Below, piece after piece: positions 18,480 to 28,707 of a DNA stretch of 64,000 nt. Positions within the stretch are counted from its first letter, which is position 1. Every line of letters begins with the position of its first letter. The position numbers were made by a program, and so were the translations under genes. The notes below the pieces were generated by a model. That model worked only from the letters and a program-made list of their open reading frames with translations, did no database searches and had not been told where the DNA came from. The stretch comes from Shewanella sp. MBTL60-007 (lineage in GTDB: Bacteria; Pseudomonadota; Gammaproteobacteria; Enterobacterales; Shewanellaceae). Where the stretch lies: assembly GCF_019654915.1 (NCBI RefSeq), contig NZ_BPET01000021.1, positions 23,950-87,949 of the forward strand, read 5' to 3'.

Positions 18480-19450
18480 TGACTGACCCTAAAAAGCCAC
18501 AAGGCGCCAGTATCAATACAAGTGATGAGTTTGAACATTGGGACCTGCCAGATATTGCTCAGCAGCGTGCGCCCTCCTCACAGAATATGTTCGGTCGTCA
18601 GAGCTTGCAACTGCAAGTTGAGGAGCAAGCTGAGGTTGAATCAATCTTACCGCCTACATTAAGTGAAATTGAGGATATTCGTGCTCATGCTGAGCAAGAG
18701 GGCTTTGCTGAGGGGCAAGAAAAAGGCTACAACGAAGGCCTTGAAAAAGGGCGCTTAGAGGGACTCGAACAGGGACATAACGAAGGTTTCTCCCAGGGCC
18801 AGCAGCAAGGTTATCAAGAGGGACTACAGGCGGCATCCGAGGCACTGCAACGTTTCGAGAACCTGTTGAGCCAGTTTGAAGCTCCCTTATCAATTTTAGA
18901 TACCGAAATAGAGAAAGAACTGCTCAATACCTCAATGGCGTTGGCAAAAGCGGTTATTGGTCATGAATTGAAAACCTATCCTGAGCATATCTTAGCGGCC
19001 TTGCGTCAGGGCGTTGACTCTTTGCCGATAAAGGAGCAGAAGGTCAACATCAGAGTCACTCCCAGTGACGACGCGCTGATCTCTGAGTTGTACTCTCAAA
19101 CCCAGCTAGAGCGTAACCGTTGGGAGATCGAAGCCGACCCCAGCTTAACTGCCGGAGATTGCGTTATTACCAGCGGTCGCAGCCATATCGATATGACGCT
19201 CGAAACGCGTATGCAGCATGTCTTTTTAGAGTTAGATAAGCATCAACAAGATCTACAGCAGTTAAAGGAGCAGCAAGAGGACGCCTTGCTTGCGCAAAGA
19301 CAAACTAAGGCTCAGGAACAAGCGGCTACTGTCGAGCCAAGATTAGATGTTCAGCAGCCTGAGTCTAACGCTGTAGACAGTGGCCAACCAACCGCAGCTA
19401 TTAAGGCTAATGAAGGTGAGCATGCAGACCCGTCAGCACCAACTCCGTAA
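18479..19450 (+). CDS. fliH: Flagellar export ATPase regulator FliH
   Basis: FliH is the stator-like partner that holds the FliI ATPase at the export gate. 323 residues. A striking GxxxG-type repeat at about residues 75-115 ([20 protein letters not shown] and onward) matches the known glycine-repeat helix of FliH. The C-terminal FliH domain contains [20 protein letters not shown]. The tail after residue 255 is Q/E-rich and poorly conserved. It overlaps the 5' end of fliI, indicating coupled translation. Confidence 0.93.
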   Translation: MTDPKKPQGASINTSDEFEHWDLPDIAQQRAPSSQNMFGRQSLQLQVEEQAEVESILPPTLSEIEDIRAHAEQEGFAEGQEKGYNEGLEKGRLEGLEQGHNEGFSQGQQQGYQEGLQAASEALQRFENLLSQFEAPLSILDTEIEKELLNTSMALAKAVIGHELKTYPEHILAALRQGVDSLPIKEQKVNIRVTPSDDALISELYSQTQLERNRWEIEADPSLTAGDCVITSGRSHIDMTLETRMQHVFLELDKHQQDLQQLKEQQEDALLAQRQTKAQEQAATVEPRLDVQQPESNAVDSGQPTAAIKANEGEHADPSAPTP

Positions 19451-20762
19451 TAAGTTAGCCCAGCATCAGCAAAAAGTGCATCCATTTGTGGCTGAGGCAA
19501 GCGGCCAATTGGTTCGAGTCGTGGGCTTGACCCTCGAGGCAACGGGTTGCCGCGCCGCCGTGGGTAGCCTCTGCGCCATCGAAACCATGTCGGGCGATCT
19601 GATTGCCGAAGTTATCGGGTTTGATGATCAGCTGCTCTATCTGATGCCTATCGAAGAGCTTCGTGGCGTTCTGCCGGGAGCTAAAGTGACGCCATTAGGT
19701 GAGCAGTCGGGTTTAAACGTTGGCCTGTCTCTGCTTGGACGAGTACTCGATGGCAGTGGTTTACCTATCGATGGTTTAGGCAATTTAAAGACCGAGCAGA
19801 AAGCCTCTAGTCATGCCCCAGCCATTAACCCCCTCGCAAGACGTGCTATCAGTGAACCACTCGATGTGGGCGTTCGAGCCATCAACTCTATGCTGACAGT
19901 GGGTAAAGGCCAGCGTATGGGCTTGTTCGCCGGTTCGGGGGTTGGTAAGAGTGTGCTGCTCGGCATGATGACCCGAGGAACCACCGCCGACATCATCGTT
20001 GTGGGACTCGTCGGCGAGCGTGGCCGAGAGGTAAAAGAATTTATCGAAGAGATCTTAGGCCCAGAGGGGCGTGCGCGCTCGGTTGTTGTCGCCGCGCCAG
20101 CCGATACTTCACCTTTGATGCGGCTTCGCGCCTGTGAAACGTCAACCCGCATCGCCGAATACTTTCGCGATCTCGGATATAACGTGTTGTTACTAATGGA
20201 CAGCTTAACCCGTTATGCTCAGGCGCAGCGTGAAATTGCGCTAGCTGTAGGTGAGCCGCCAGCAACTAAAGGCTATCCGCCATCGGTGTTTGCCAAGTTA
20301 CCTAAGCTCGTTGAACGTGCGGGTAATGGCGGTGGCAAGCAAGGTTCGATTACCGCCTTCTATACCGTATTAACCGAAGGGGACGACCTGCAAGATCCAA
20401 TTGCCGATGCTTCCCGGGCAATTCTCGATGGCCATATCGTGTTGTCACGAAGTCTTGCCGACTCAGGGCATTATCCGGCCATCGACATCGAAGCGTCAAT
20501 CAGTCGTGTCGCGCCTATGGTGATAAGTCCTGAGCATTTAGAGGCGATGCGTAAGGTGAAACAGGTTTATTCCCTGTATCAACAAAATAAGGATTTGATC
20601 TCCATTGGTGCCTATAGCCAAGGCAGTGATCCACGCATCGACAATGCGATTCGTTTGCAGCCTGCTATGAACGCCTTTTTAAGACAAACCATGAAAGACT
20701 CCGTGACCTTTGAAAGCAGCACCTTGATGCTGACGCAGTTAGGAGCTCAATGCCAAGCATAA
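19422..20762 (+). CDS. fliI: Flagellum-specific ATPase FliI
   Basis: F1-beta-like ATPase of the flagellar type III export apparatus. Walker A is [37 protein letters not shown] is the Walker B and adjoining catalytic segment; [10 protein letters not shown] is near the end. ATG 19422 is preferred, with AAGGTGAG just upstream; ATG 19410 and GTG 19380 are in-frame alternatives further inside fliH. 446 residues from this start, as usual. Next is fliJ after 39 bp. Confidence 0.94.
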   Translation: MQTRQHQLRNKLAQHQQKVHPFVAEASGQLVRVVGLTLEATGCRAAVGSLCAIETMSGDLIAEVIGFDDQLLYLMPIEELRGVLPGAKVTPLGEQSGLNVGLSLLGRVLDGSGLPIDGLGNLKTEQKASSHAPAINPLARRAISEPLDVGVRAINSMLTVGKGQRMGLFAGSGVGKSVLLGMMTRGTTADIIVVGLVGERGREVKEFIEEILGPEGRARSVVVAAPADTSPLMRLRACETSTRIAEYFRDLGYNVLLLMDSLTRYAQAQREIALAVGEPPATKGYPPSVFAKLPKLVERAGNGGGKQGSITAFYTVLTEGDDLQDPIADASRAILDGHIVLSRSLADSGHYPAIDIEASISRVAPMVISPEHLEAMRKVKQVYSLYQQNKDLISIGAYSQGSDPRIDNAIRLQPAMNAFLRQTMKDSVTFESSTLMLTQLGAQCQA

Positions 20763-20801
20763 TGTCCCTCGGATTAATGCCTATTAAGGAAGTTATCTAC
20801 T

Positions 20802-21248
20802 ATGGCTAGAACCGAGCCTTTATTGATGGTGCTTAAGCTTAGCCAAGAAGCGGAGGAGCAGGCTTCATTGCAGCTTCGCTCGGCTCAACTTGAGTGGCAA
20901 AAGCGCCAGAATCAGCTAGAAGCACTGCAAAACTATCGTCTCGATTACATGAAGCAGATGGAGCAGCAACAGGGACAGAGCATTAGTGCCAGTAACTATC
21001 ATCAGTTTCATCAATTTGTTCGCCAAGTGGACGCCGCCATTGTACAGCAGGTTGCCGCTGTGCAAGATGCAGATAATCAGCGTCAGCACAGGCAGGTGCA
21101 TTGGCAAGAGAAGCAGCAAAAGCGCAAAGCGGTCGAACTGCTTTTAGCAAACAAAGCCGAAAAAGCCCGGCTTGCAGAGTTACGTGTCGAGCAAAAGATG
21201 GTCGACGAGTTCGCCTCCCAGCAGTTTTACCGTAAGAAACTGCGCTAA
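20802..21248 (+). CDS. fliJ: Flagellar export chaperone FliJ
   Basis: 148-residue coiled-coil protein that sits in the FliI ring and links it to FlhA. The sequence is almost wholly helical and rich in Q, E, K and R (SQEAEEQASLQLRSAQLEWQ; FASQQFYRKKLR at the C-terminus), typical of FliJ. Position after fliI supports the call. A sigma-54 promoter for fliK follows at 21310, so fliJ may end the first transcript. Confidence 0.9.
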   Translation: MARTEPLLMVLKLSQEAEEQASLQLRSAQLEWQKRQNQLEALQNYRLDYMKQMEQQQGQSISASNYHQFHQFVRQVDAAIVQQVAAVQDADNQRQHRQVHWQEKQQKRKAVELLLANKAEKARLAELRVEQKMVDEFASQQFYRKKLR

Positions 21249-21309
21249 GTCCCTCCTTTTTTACACTCAGAGCAGGTGTCATTGCCCCTTATATTTCAGT
21301 GGTGATTCT

Positions 21310-21325
21310 TGGCATTATTATTGCT
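21310..21325 (+). promoter_or_regulatory. Sigma-54 promoter upstream of fliK
   Basis: TGGCATTATTATTGCT has GG at 21311-21312 and GC at 21323-21324, exact spacing, with a full TTGC. It lies in the 165-bp gap between fliJ and fliK and suggests an independent transcript for fliK and the following export genes. Confidence 0.85.
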
Positions 21326-21413
21326 TTATCTAACCATGATTGGCGAAATTAAGCGGTATTTTTGACATTTGGTTGGCTAGCCAAATGTATATTGATGAGT
21401 GAATGGAGATGGA

Positions 21414-23015
21414 ATGCAGCAGATGACCAATGTTTTACTCAGTAGTCCTGATTCGAGTAGAAAGGTAGCTGATAGTCAAAGTAAGTCTACTGAACCTAAG
21501 ACAAGTTCTCATAGTGGAAGTTTTTCAGCTGCGCTAGACAGGGCGAGCGACAATGCATTCGATAAAAAGCCTGTCGATAAAACAAGTTATGCCTCTGCAG
21601 CTGAACGGCAAAAAACCGAACAGCAAACCGATAAGGCTCAATCATCTAGTCAGAAGGACGCTGTAGATGATCCCGAGACTATTGGTGGACAAACCTCAAA
21701 CGGGGTAGTGAGCCAAGCATCAAATGACGTATTAAAAGATGAGACAAGTGAATTAGCATCAGGCTCTGACGATGTCAGTCAGATTTTTGCGCAGATTAAC
21801 TTAGCAAATAACTTAGCGAATAACCGAGCGAATAACCTTGGCGGCGATTCAAAGCTTGCCGTTAACGGCGAAAGTTTGCCGTTATCAGCTGAGCAGCTTG
21901 AATCCGACTCATCGAAGTTAGAGCAAGCCAGCGATGAGCTAGCTGTTCGTGATTTATCTGATGAGGCGCTCATCGCCTTGAGTCTGCAATCTGGGCTGTC
22001 AGAGCAAGAACTTAGCAAGCTTTCATCCTCAGAATTAAAAGCCCTGTTACAGCAAGGTCAAATGCTTGATGCAAGCGGTGGCTTAAAGCCTGAATTCGCG
22101 GCGGTTTCGACCTTACAGCCTAGCACCGGAGAAATGAGCGATGGTGCGAATAAAGCTGAAGGGACAACCATGGCCGATAAAGCGGCAATCAGCAGTACGG
22201 TGACAGACAGCAAGAGCCCTAACGCAGTCGATGTAAAAGGGATACATACTGGTCGCGATATTTTCGGTAAAGAGGTAGCAGGGCAAGCTGCAAATCAAGT
22301 CAATGCAGACCAAGCTAAAGCCGCCCAGAATGCTGATGGGGCGAACGCAAATAATGCAACTAATAACATGCCAACCTCGCTGGAACAGTTAAAAGGCGCG
22401 GAGCTTTCGGTACGCACAACAGCCAGCCAAGCCGCACTTGAAGTAGGTTCATCGGCTATGACAGATTCTGGGGCGCAGGAGCTGAAGTCTTTTACTGGAT
22501 TGCAGAGTCAACAACTTCATCAGCAGGGAGCGAGCCGCCAAGAACTGCCTCAGTTTAACTTGTCGTTAAAATCTGTTGGCGAACAGGCACCGCAAATGCA
22601 GCAGATGATCCAGCGTTTCTCCCCGGTGATGAATCAGCAGTTAATCACCATGGTTAGCAAGGGGATCCAGCAGGCTGAGATCCGACTCGACCCACCAGAG
22701 TTAGGTCACATGATGGTGCGCATTCAAGTTCAGGGTGACACTACACAGGTGCAGTTTCAAGTGAGCCAGCATCAGACACGGGAGCTCGTTGAACAGGCGA
22801 TGCCTAGACTACGGGAAATGTTGGCTGAGCAGGGAATGCAGTTGACCGATGGTCAAGTATCACAAGGGAACGGTGGAAATAGTCAAGGTGAGCAAGGTCT
22901 AGGCAATGGGAATGGTCGCGGTGAGTCTGAAACGGATGAAATTTCAGCAGAAGATATGCTTGCAAGGTCAAATTTATCAACAAGTTCAGCTTCAGGTATA
23001 GATTATTACGCATAA
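21414..23015 (+). CDS. fliK: Flagellar hook-length control protein FliK
   Basis: FliK is the secreted ruler that measures the hook and signals FlhB to switch substrates. The first roughly 380 residues are a low-complexity S/A/Q/D-rich ruler, including a short asparagine repeat (NLANNLANNRANN). The C-terminal Flg_hook domain holds the conserved block AEIRLDPPELGHMMVRIQV and VSQHQTRELVEQAMPRLREM. The ATG at 21414 has GGAG 5-8 nt upstream; a GTG at 21399 is in frame. 533 residues. A second FliK-like gene lies on the other strand at 43405. Confidence 0.93.
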   Translation: MQQMTNVLLSSPDSSRKVADSQSKSTEPKTSSHSGSFSAALDRASDNAFDKKPVDKTSYASAAERQKTEQQTDKAQSSSQKDAVDDPETIGGQTSNGVVSQASNDVLKDETSELASGSDDVSQIFAQINLANNLANNRANNLGGDSKLAVNGESLPLSAEQLESDSSKLEQASDELAVRDLSDEALIALSLQSGLSEQELSKLSSSELKALLQQGQMLDASGGLKPEFAAVSTLQPSTGEMSDGANKAEGTTMADKAAISSTVTDSKSPNAVDVKGIHTGRDIFGKEVAGQAANQVNADQAKAAQNADGANANNATNNMPTSLEQLKGAELSVRTTASQAALEVGSSAMTDSGAQELKSFTGLQSQQLHQQGASRQELPQFNLSLKSVGEQAPQMQQMIQRFSPVMNQQLITMVSKGIQQAEIRLDPPELGHMMVRIQVQGDTTQVQFQVSQHQTRELVEQAMPRLREMLAEQGMQLTDGQVSQGNGGNSQGEQGLGNGNGRGESETDEISAEDMLARSNLSTSSASGIDYYA

Positions 23016-23091
23016 GCAGGTAACCTATAGTGGCAGTAGAATATTGATAAAGAGTGTTGAACCCATTTAGCACTCCAGCTAGGGATGGAAA

Positions 23092-23610
23092 ATGGCAGAA
23101 GAAGCAGCTTTAGAGTTAGAAGACAGCGTCAAACCAAAAAGTAAAAAGAAGCTGATTATATTCGGTGCGGGCGGTGTTGTCCTGCTGATTGCTATCGCAA
23201 TTACGGCGTGGATCTTGTTGGGGACGGATGAGGCCTCAGAGTCAAACAATGCAGCAGAAGGGGCAGTGACAGAGCAAGCGCCTAGAACTGGGGAAGCCTA
23301 TTACGCGGCAATGCCAAGACCTTTCCTTTTCAACCTGTCAGATAACGGTCGCACTCGTTTGGTTGAGATCAAGGTGCAGTTGATGGTACGCGGTAACGAT
23401 GATGACACGCTGATCCGCAAACATATACCGCTGATCGAAGATGCGCTGCTCACCACCTTCAGTGGAGCGGATATTCAAAAGCTAAGCTCTCCTGCAGGAA
23501 AAGATGAATTACGCCAGTTAGCGCTGCGCAATGTGCAAAACACTCTACAGCCTGTAACGGGGCGCACTGTGGTTGAAAAAGTATTGTTTACCGGTTTTGT
23601 TATGCAGTAA
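23092..23610 (+). CDS. fliL: Flagellar basal body-associated protein FliL
   Basis: FliL surrounds the stator units in the inner membrane and supports torque. One membrane helix at residues about 19-42 (IIFGAGGVVLLIAIAITAWI) follows a basic cytoplasmic tail (KPKSKKK). The periplasmic stomatin-like domain contains YYAAMPRPFLFNLSDNGRTR and ends VEKVLFTGFVMQ, the family C-terminus. 172 residues, normal. Located between fliK and fliM as usual. Confidence 0.94.
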   Translation: MAEEAALELEDSVKPKSKKKLIIFGAGGVVLLIAIAITAWILLGTDEASESNNAAEGAVTEQAPRTGEAYYAAMPRPFLFNLSDNGRTRLVEIKVQLMVRGNDDDTLIRKHIPLIEDALLTTFSGADIQKLSSPAGKDELRQLALRNVQNTLQPVTGRTVVEKVLFTGFVMQ

Positions 23611-23680
23611 GGCTACCCTGCTCAAGGGGAGCTAATGCTAGTAATGAAAGCGATTATTTTTTATAAGTAAAGGCGATATC

Positions 23681-24709
23681 GTGAGTGATTTATTAAGCCA
23701 AGACGAAATTGATGCACTGCTCCACGGAGTCGATGATGTCGAAGAGGACATGATTGACGACAACGAGCTTGACGCACGTTCATATGATTTCTCGTCTCAA
23801 GACAGAATTGTACGTGGTCGTATGCCAACGCTTGAGATCGTCAATGAGCGTTTTGCTCGCCACTTACGGATCAGCATGTTTAATATGATGCGCCGCGCTG
23901 CGGAGGTATCAATTAACGGTGTTCAGATGCTTAAGTTTGGTGAGTACGTACATACCTTGTTTGTACCGACCAGCTTGAATATGGTGCGCTTTAGCCCGTT
24001 AAAAGGTACGGCGCTGATCACTATGGAAGCTCGCCTAGTATTTATTTTGGTGGATAACTTCTTCGGTGGTGACGGCCGTTTCCACGCTAAGATTGAGGGG
24101 CGAGAGTTTACCCCTACCGAACGCCGTATTGTGCAACTACTACTCAAGATTATCTTCGAAGATTATAAAGACGCTTGGGCGCCAGTGATGGAAGTGCAGT
24201 TCGATTACTTAGACTCCGAAGTTAACCCGGCAATGGCAAATATTGTTAGCCCCACAGAAGTGGTGGTGGTGAGTTCATTTCATATTGAAGTCGATGGCGG
24301 TGGTGGTGATTTCCATATCACTATGCCGTACTCCATGATTGAACCCATTCGTGAACTGCTTGATGCGGGTGTACAGAGTGATACTCAAGACACCGATATG
24401 CGTTGGTCTCAGGCACTGCGTGACGAGATCATGGATGTTGATGTCGGTATCGATGCCACTATCGTTGAGCACAAGGTAACGCTAAGAGAAGTACTAGAGT
24501 TCAAAGCGGGTGATGTTATTCCAGTTGAGCTGCCAGAGCATATCATTTTAAAGGTTGAAGATTTGCCGACCTACCGCTGTAAGATGGGCAAAGCCAAAGA
24601 TAATTTAGCATTAAAAATTTGCGAACAAATTCCAAGACCAGAAACGGTTAAGACAGAGTTGCAGCTGGTGACCCACAAGGGCCGTGCTCGCGAACGTTCC
24701 GAGATATAA
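23681..24709 (+). CDS. fliM: Flagellar motor switch protein FliM
   Basis: Middle part of the C ring and receptor for phosphorylated CheY. The N-terminal CheY-binding peptide is clear: LLSQDEIDALLHG at residues 4-16. The middle domain contains the FliG-binding loop (VDNFFGGDGRFHAK), and the C-terminal SpoA domain contains ILKVEDLPTYRCKMGKAKDN. 342 residues. The start is GTG. The 11-bp gap to fliN indicates one transcript. Confidence 0.95.
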   Translation: MSDLLSQDEIDALLHGVDDVEEDMIDDNELDARSYDFSSQDRIVRGRMPTLEIVNERFARHLRISMFNMMRRAAEVSINGVQMLKFGEYVHTLFVPTSLNMVRFSPLKGTALITMEARLVFILVDNFFGGDGRFHAKIEGREFTPTERRIVQLLLKIIFEDYKDAWAPVMEVQFDYLDSEVNPAMANIVSPTEVVVVSSFHIEVDGGGGDFHITMPYSMIEPIRELLDAGVQSDTQDTDMRWSQALRDEIMDVDVGIDATIVEHKVTLREVLEFKAGDVIPVELPEHIILKVEDLPTYRCKMGKAKDNLALKICEQIPRPETVKTELQLVTHKGRARERSEI

Positions 24710-24721
24710 GGTGAAAAGTAA

Positions 24722-25102
24722 ATGAGTACAGATAGCGGTGATGATTGGGCTGCGGCGATGGCCGAGCAAGCGATTGAAGAAGCCAAAGCGGTTGAGCTAG
24801 ACGAGTTTAGCAGTGATGCAGCGCCATTAACTGAAGATGAAGCATCTAAGCTTGATGCGATTATGGATATTCCGGTCACTATCTCGATGGAAGTGGGTCG
24901 CAGTTTTATCAATATTCGTAACTTACTACAGTTAAACCAAGGGTCTGTGGTTGAGTTAGACCGTGTCGCAGGCGAGCCGTTGGATGTAATGGTTAACGGT
25001 ACCTTAATCGCCCATGGTGAGGTGGTTGTGGTAAACGATAAATTCGGTATTCGTCTAACGGATGTGATTAGCCAAACTGAGCGGATTAAAAAGCTCAAGT
25101 AA
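24722..25102 (+). CDS. fliN: Flagellar motor switch protein FliN
   Basis: Lower C-ring component that also docks FliH. A 40-residue acidic N-terminal extension is followed by the SpoA domain (DIPVTISMEVGRSFINIRNL, LDVMVNGTLIAHGEVVVVND, KFGIRLTDVI). 126 residues. Lies between fliM and fliO with short gaps. Confidence 0.95.
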   Translation: MSTDSGDDWAAAMAEQAIEEAKAVELDEFSSDAAPLTEDEASKLDAIMDIPVTISMEVGRSFINIRNLLQLNQGSVVELDRVAGEPLDVMVNGTLIAHGEVVVVNDKFGIRLTDVISQTERIKKLK

Positions 25103-25114
25103 TAGGGACGTTAG

Positions 25115-25489
25115 ATGAGTTTTCAATTGGTTTTAGCCAGCGTGGGAAGTGCAGCTACTCAAGCTGAAACGCCAGCCTCTCCCTCGAGCATAGCAACACT
25201 GTCGAGTATGGTTGGCGGCTTGATAGTCGTTTTACTATTAATCTTCTTTCTGGCTTATCTGGTTAAGCGCTTTAATTTGGTGCCGAGTAGCCAAGGGGTA
25301 TTAAAAACCCTTGCCGTTACCCCATTAGGGCAGAAAGAGAAGTTAGTACTGGTTGAGGTCGATGGGCAGCAATACCTGCTTGGTGTGACGCCGCAGCAGG
25401 TCAGTCTCGTCGATAAGCTAACAAGCCCAGTGGAGATCTCGCCTGAGTCTTTTGCCACCCGCCTACGTCAAGCCAAGACCTCACAATGA
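25115..25489 (+). CDS. fliO: Flagellar biosynthetic protein FliO
   Basis: Small membrane chaperone that helps assemble the FliP ring of the export gate. One membrane segment at residues about 28-51 ([20 protein letters not shown]) and a cytoplasmic domain with [37 protein letters not shown]. 124 residues. The start codon of fliP lies 10 bp beyond the stop. Confidence 0.93.
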   Translation: MSFQLVLASVGSAATQAETPASPSSIATLSSMVGGLIVVLLLIFFLAYLVKRFNLVPSSQGVLKTLAVTPLGQKEKLVLVEVDGQQYLLGVTPQQVSLVDKLTSPVEISPESFATRLRQAKTSQ

Positions 25490-25499
25490 AGACATCACA

Positions 25500-26249
25500 A
25501 TGATGAAACGGATTTTACTTATAGTCGCTGTGGCACTGTCGTTAACCGCGCCCACAGCTCTGGCTGAAAGTGGTATTTTACCTGCGGTAACCGTGTCAAC
25601 TGGAGCCGATGGCTCTACCCAATACTCGGTCACCATGCAGATCTTGCTATTGATGACGGCGTTAAGCTTCATCCCGGCAATGGTCATCATGTTGACCTCA
25701 TTTACCCGCATTATCGTAGTGTTATCGATTCTTCGCCAAGCGATTGGTTTACAGCAGACCCCGTCTAATCAGGTGTTGATCGGCATCAGTATGTTCCTGA
25801 CCTTTTTTATTATGTCGCCAGTGTTCGACAAGATCTATGATCAGGCTGTGCAGCCATATATTGAACAAGGAATGCCACTGCAAGATGCCTTTAAATCGGG
25901 GCAAGGCCCGCTTAAAGACTTTATGCTGGCTCAGACACGCTTGACCGATCTCAATACCTTCATCGAAATCTCAGGCTATCAAAATATCAATGAGCCTGAA
26001 GATGCGCCTATGACAGTCATTATTCCGGCTTTTATCACCAGTGAGCTTAAAACCGCATTTCAGATTGGTTTTATGCTGTTTGTGCCATTCCTTGTACTGG
26101 ACTTAGTCGTTGCGAGTATTTTGATGGCCATGGGTATGATGATGCTATCACCGATGATCGTGTCATTGCCGTTTAAGATCATGTTGTTTGTAATGGTTGA
26201 TGGTTGGAGCCTAGTCATGGGCACCTTAGCTAACAGTTTCGGATTATAG
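25500..26249 (+). CDS. fliP: Flagellar export gate protein FliP
   Basis: Core export-gate membrane protein forming the helical pore with FliQ and FliR. A cleavable signal peptide ([20 protein letters not shown]) is typical of FliP. Conserved blocks: [40 protein letters not shown], and [23 protein letters not shown] 25500 (or 25503) is chosen because the longer frame from a TTG at 25452 lies in fliO and precedes the signal peptide. 249 residues. Confidence 0.95.
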   Translation: MMKRILLIVAVALSLTAPTALAESGILPAVTVSTGADGSTQYSVTMQILLLMTALSFIPAMVIMLTSFTRIIVVLSILRQAIGLQQTPSNQVLIGISMFLTFFIMSPVFDKIYDQAVQPYIEQGMPLQDAFKSGQGPLKDFMLAQTRLTDLNTFIEISGYQNINEPEDAPMTVIIPAFITSELKTAFQIGFMLFVPFLVLDLVVASILMAMGMMMLSPMIVSLPFKIMLFVMVDGWSLVMGTLANSFGL

Positions 26250-26256
26250 GTGAGCC

Positions 26257-26526
26257 ATGAGTCCTGAGTCACTGGTTGATATCTTTCGAGAAGCACTGGC
26301 CGTTATCGTGACGATCGTGTCGATGATCATTGTGCCAGGTCTTATCATAGGTCTTGTGGTGGCAGTTTTTCAGGCTGCGACCTCAATTAACGAACAAACA
26401 TTGAGTTTTCTTCCCCGTCTACTGACTACCTTATTAGCACTCATGCTAATGGGGCACCTGCTGATCCAGATAATGATGGATTTCTTTATGCAGATGGTAG
26501 ACATGATCCCTCTGGTGATAGGTTAG
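26257..26526 (+). CDS. fliQ: Flagellar export gate protein FliQ
   Basis: 89-residue hairpin membrane protein of the export gate. Two membrane helices are visible (residues 16-40 VIVTIVSMIIVPGLIIGLVV; 50-75 LPRLLTTLLALMLMGHLLIQ). The segment VAVFQAATSINEQTLSFLPR between them is the family signature. Spaced 7 bp after fliP. Confidence 0.95.
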   Translation: MSPESLVDIFREALAVIVTIVSMIIVPGLIIGLVVAVFQAATSINEQTLSFLPRLLTTLLALMLMGHLLIQIMMDFFMQMVDMIPLVIG

Positions 26527-26564
26527 ATATGCGTATTTATTCTATTACCCATAGATTTAAATAG

Positions 26565-27365
26565 ATGGAGATCTTACTCGATACCATCATGGACGGCATC
26601 GCAGGTTATCTGTGGCCGTTAACGCGAATTTCTAGCATGTTTATGGTGATGGCGGTATTTGGCGCCACCACAACACCGACTCGAGTGCGACTACTATTAT
26701 CGGTCACAGTTACTGCGGCGGTTGCGCCAGTTTTGCCCCCCATGCCGACTATCGACCTATTTTCTTTAAGCGCAGCATTTGTCACCGCTCAGCAGATTAT
26801 TATTGGCGTGGCCATGGGGTTTGCGACTCTGCTATTGATGCAAACTTTCGTATTGACCGGTCAGATCATCGGCATGCAGACCAGCCTTGGTTTTGCATCT
26901 ATGGTTGACCCTAGCTCGGGACAACAGACGCCAGTTATTGGTAACTTCTTCTTGCTATTGACCACGGTGATCTTCTTGGCTGTAGATGGTCATCTACTGC
27001 TGATTAAAATGGTCATCGCCAGTTTTGAGTCGATCCCCGTGTCAATGCAGGGGTTAAGCTTGGCAAGTTATCGTCTATTCACCGAATTTGTCGGTTATAT
27101 GTTTGGTGCGGCTTTAACTATGTCTATTTCTGCCATTGTGGCACTGCTGACTATCAACCTCTCTTTTGGCGTGATGACACGAGCATCGCCCCAGCTAAAC
27201 ATTTTTGCCATCGGTTTTCCGGTCACCATGGTGGCAGGACTATTCATTCTCTGGCTAACGCTGTCGCCTATTATGTCTCATTTCGATGAGGTATGGAGTG
27301 AAACCCAAATTTTGCTCTGTAATGTGCTCGAGCTGCAATGTCGTGTCGATGGAGGGCTTAATTGA
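26565..27365 (+). CDS. fliR: Flagellar export gate protein FliR
   Basis: Third export-gate component, 266 residues with about six membrane helices. Family blocks include MQTSLGFASMVDPSSGQQTP and FGVMTRASPQLNIFAIGFPV. It sits between fliQ and flhB in the conserved order. The C-terminal tail (LCNVLELQCRVDGGLN) is poorly conserved. Confidence 0.94.
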   Translation: MEILLDTIMDGIAGYLWPLTRISSMFMVMAVFGATTTPTRVRLLLSVTVTAAVAPVLPPMPTIDLFSLSAAFVTAQQIIIGVAMGFATLLLMQTFVLTGQIIGMQTSLGFASMVDPSSGQQTPVIGNFFLLLTTVIFLAVDGHLLLIKMVIASFESIPVSMQGLSLASYRLFTEFVGYMFGAALTMSISAIVALLTINLSFGVMTRASPQLNIFAIGFPVTMVAGLFILWLTLSPIMSHFDEVWSETQILLCNVLELQCRVDGGLN

Positions 27366-27433
27366 TGACTTTCCGTCATGTAACTAACCCCACTATTTGT
27401 CTACGCTCTTGTTTAAGAGGAGGGCTACTTTAG

Positions 27434-28567
27434 ATGGCAGAAAATGATAGTAGCCAAGAAAAAACAGAGGAAGCAACCTCCAGAAAGTTGCAACAGGCCA
27501 AAGATAAAGGGCAGGTTGCACGTTCTAAAGAGCTAGGCACATCGGCTGTGCTTATCGCTTCATCGGTAGGCCTGCTGATGACAGGGCCTAATATTGCTCA
27601 GGCGATGCACAACATAATGAGCAAGCTATTCACCATGAGTCGAGATGAGATCTTCGATACCAGTCAGATGACCAATGTCTGGGGCTTGGTGGGTACTGAG
27701 CTGGCCGTGCCGCTTTTGGGATTTATTACTTTTTTAGCATTGATAGCCTTTGCCGGTAATATCGCTCTCGGTGGTATGTCTTTCTCAGTAAAAGCTTTTA
27801 TGCCAAAGGCGAGTAAGATGAGCCCAGTCGCAGGTTTTAAGCGGATGTTTGGTGTTCAGGCGGTGGTTGAACTGACAAAAGGTATAGCAAAATTTTCTGT
27901 GGTAGCGATCACTGCCTACCTGCTGCTCAGTATCTATCTTGACCGTATATTGATGCTGTCCCAAGACCATCTACCGGGCAATATCTATCATGCTCTAGAT
28001 CTTATTGTTTGGATCTTCATTTTGTTATGTGCTTCGACGTTTCTGATTGTGGTAATCGATGTGCCCTTTCAAATTTGGAATCACGCCAAGCAGTTGAAGA
28101 TGACCAAACAGGAGGTCAAAGATGAATATAAAGATACCGAGGGTAAGCCTGAGGTAAAGGGACGCATTCGTCAGTTACAGCGTGAAATGGCTCAAAGGCG
28201 TATGATGGGCGAAGTGCCTAATGCCGATGTGATAGTGGTGAACCCTGAACATTACGCCGTAGCGGTTAAATATGATGCGGCTCGCTCTACTGCTCCTTTC
28301 GTGGTGGCTAAAGGGGTAGACGAGGTGGCCTTTAAAATTCGTGAGATAGCACGTGAGCATGATGTCGCTATTGTGTCGGCGCCGCCACTTGCCCGTGCTA
28401 TTTACCATACCACTAAAATTGATCAGGAGATCCCTGAGGGCTTGTTTACCGCTGTAGCCCAAGTCTTAGCCTATGTATTCCAGTTACGGCAATATCAAAA
28501 AGGCAAGGGCAGACGTCCTAATCCTATTCCTTTAAAGCAACCTATCCCTGACGAATTGAAGCATTAG
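27434..28567 (+). CDS. flhB: Flagellar export substrate-specificity switch FlhB
   Basis: FlhB controls the switch from hook to filament export. Residues 1-30 carry the conserved EKTEEATSRKLQQAKDKGQV; four membrane helices lie at about 35-210; the cytoplasmic domain follows. The autocleavage site reads NPEH at about residues 270-273 (VVNPEHYAVAVKYD) where the family normally has NPTH. The cleaving Asn-Pro pair and the His are kept, so cleavage is possible but may be altered. 377 residues. A 140-bp gap with a sigma-54 promoter separates it from flhA. A FlhB C-domain-only protein is also encoded at 43048. Confidence 0.95.
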   Translation: MAENDSSQEKTEEATSRKLQQAKDKGQVARSKELGTSAVLIASSVGLLMTGPNIAQAMHNIMSKLFTMSRDEIFDTSQMTNVWGLVGTELAVPLLGFITFLALIAFAGNIALGGMSFSVKAFMPKASKMSPVAGFKRMFGVQAVVELTKGIAKFSVVAITAYLLLSIYLDRILMLSQDHLPGNIYHALDLIVWIFILLCASTFLIVVIDVPFQIWNHAKQLKMTKQEVKDEYKDTEGKPEVKGRIRQLQREMAQRRMMGEVPNADVIVVNPEHYAVAVKYDAARSTAPFVVAKGVDEVAFKIREIAREHDVAIVSAPPLARAIYHTTKIDQEIPEGLFTAVAQVLAYVFQLRQYQKGKGRRPNPIPLKQPIPDELKH

Positions 28568-28652
28568 CGTAAAAATCCGTCACTCAAGAGCTAAGCTGTT
28601 CTTTGCGAAAGCCTTTCAGGTTATAGTTATACCGCCAGTATCAGATTGAAGT

Positions 28653-28668
28653 TGGTACGATACTTGCT
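28653..28668 (+). promoter_or_regulatory. Sigma-54 promoter of the flhA operon
   Basis: TGGTACGATACTTGCT has GG at 28654-28655 and GC at 28666-28667, exact spacing and full TTGC. The flhA ATG is about 29 nt after the expected start. It probably drives flhAFG-fliA-cheYZA. Confidence 0.9.
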
Positions 28669-28707
28669 TTGTAGGTCGTTAGACGTCAAAGATCGGACTC
28701 AGGGTGA

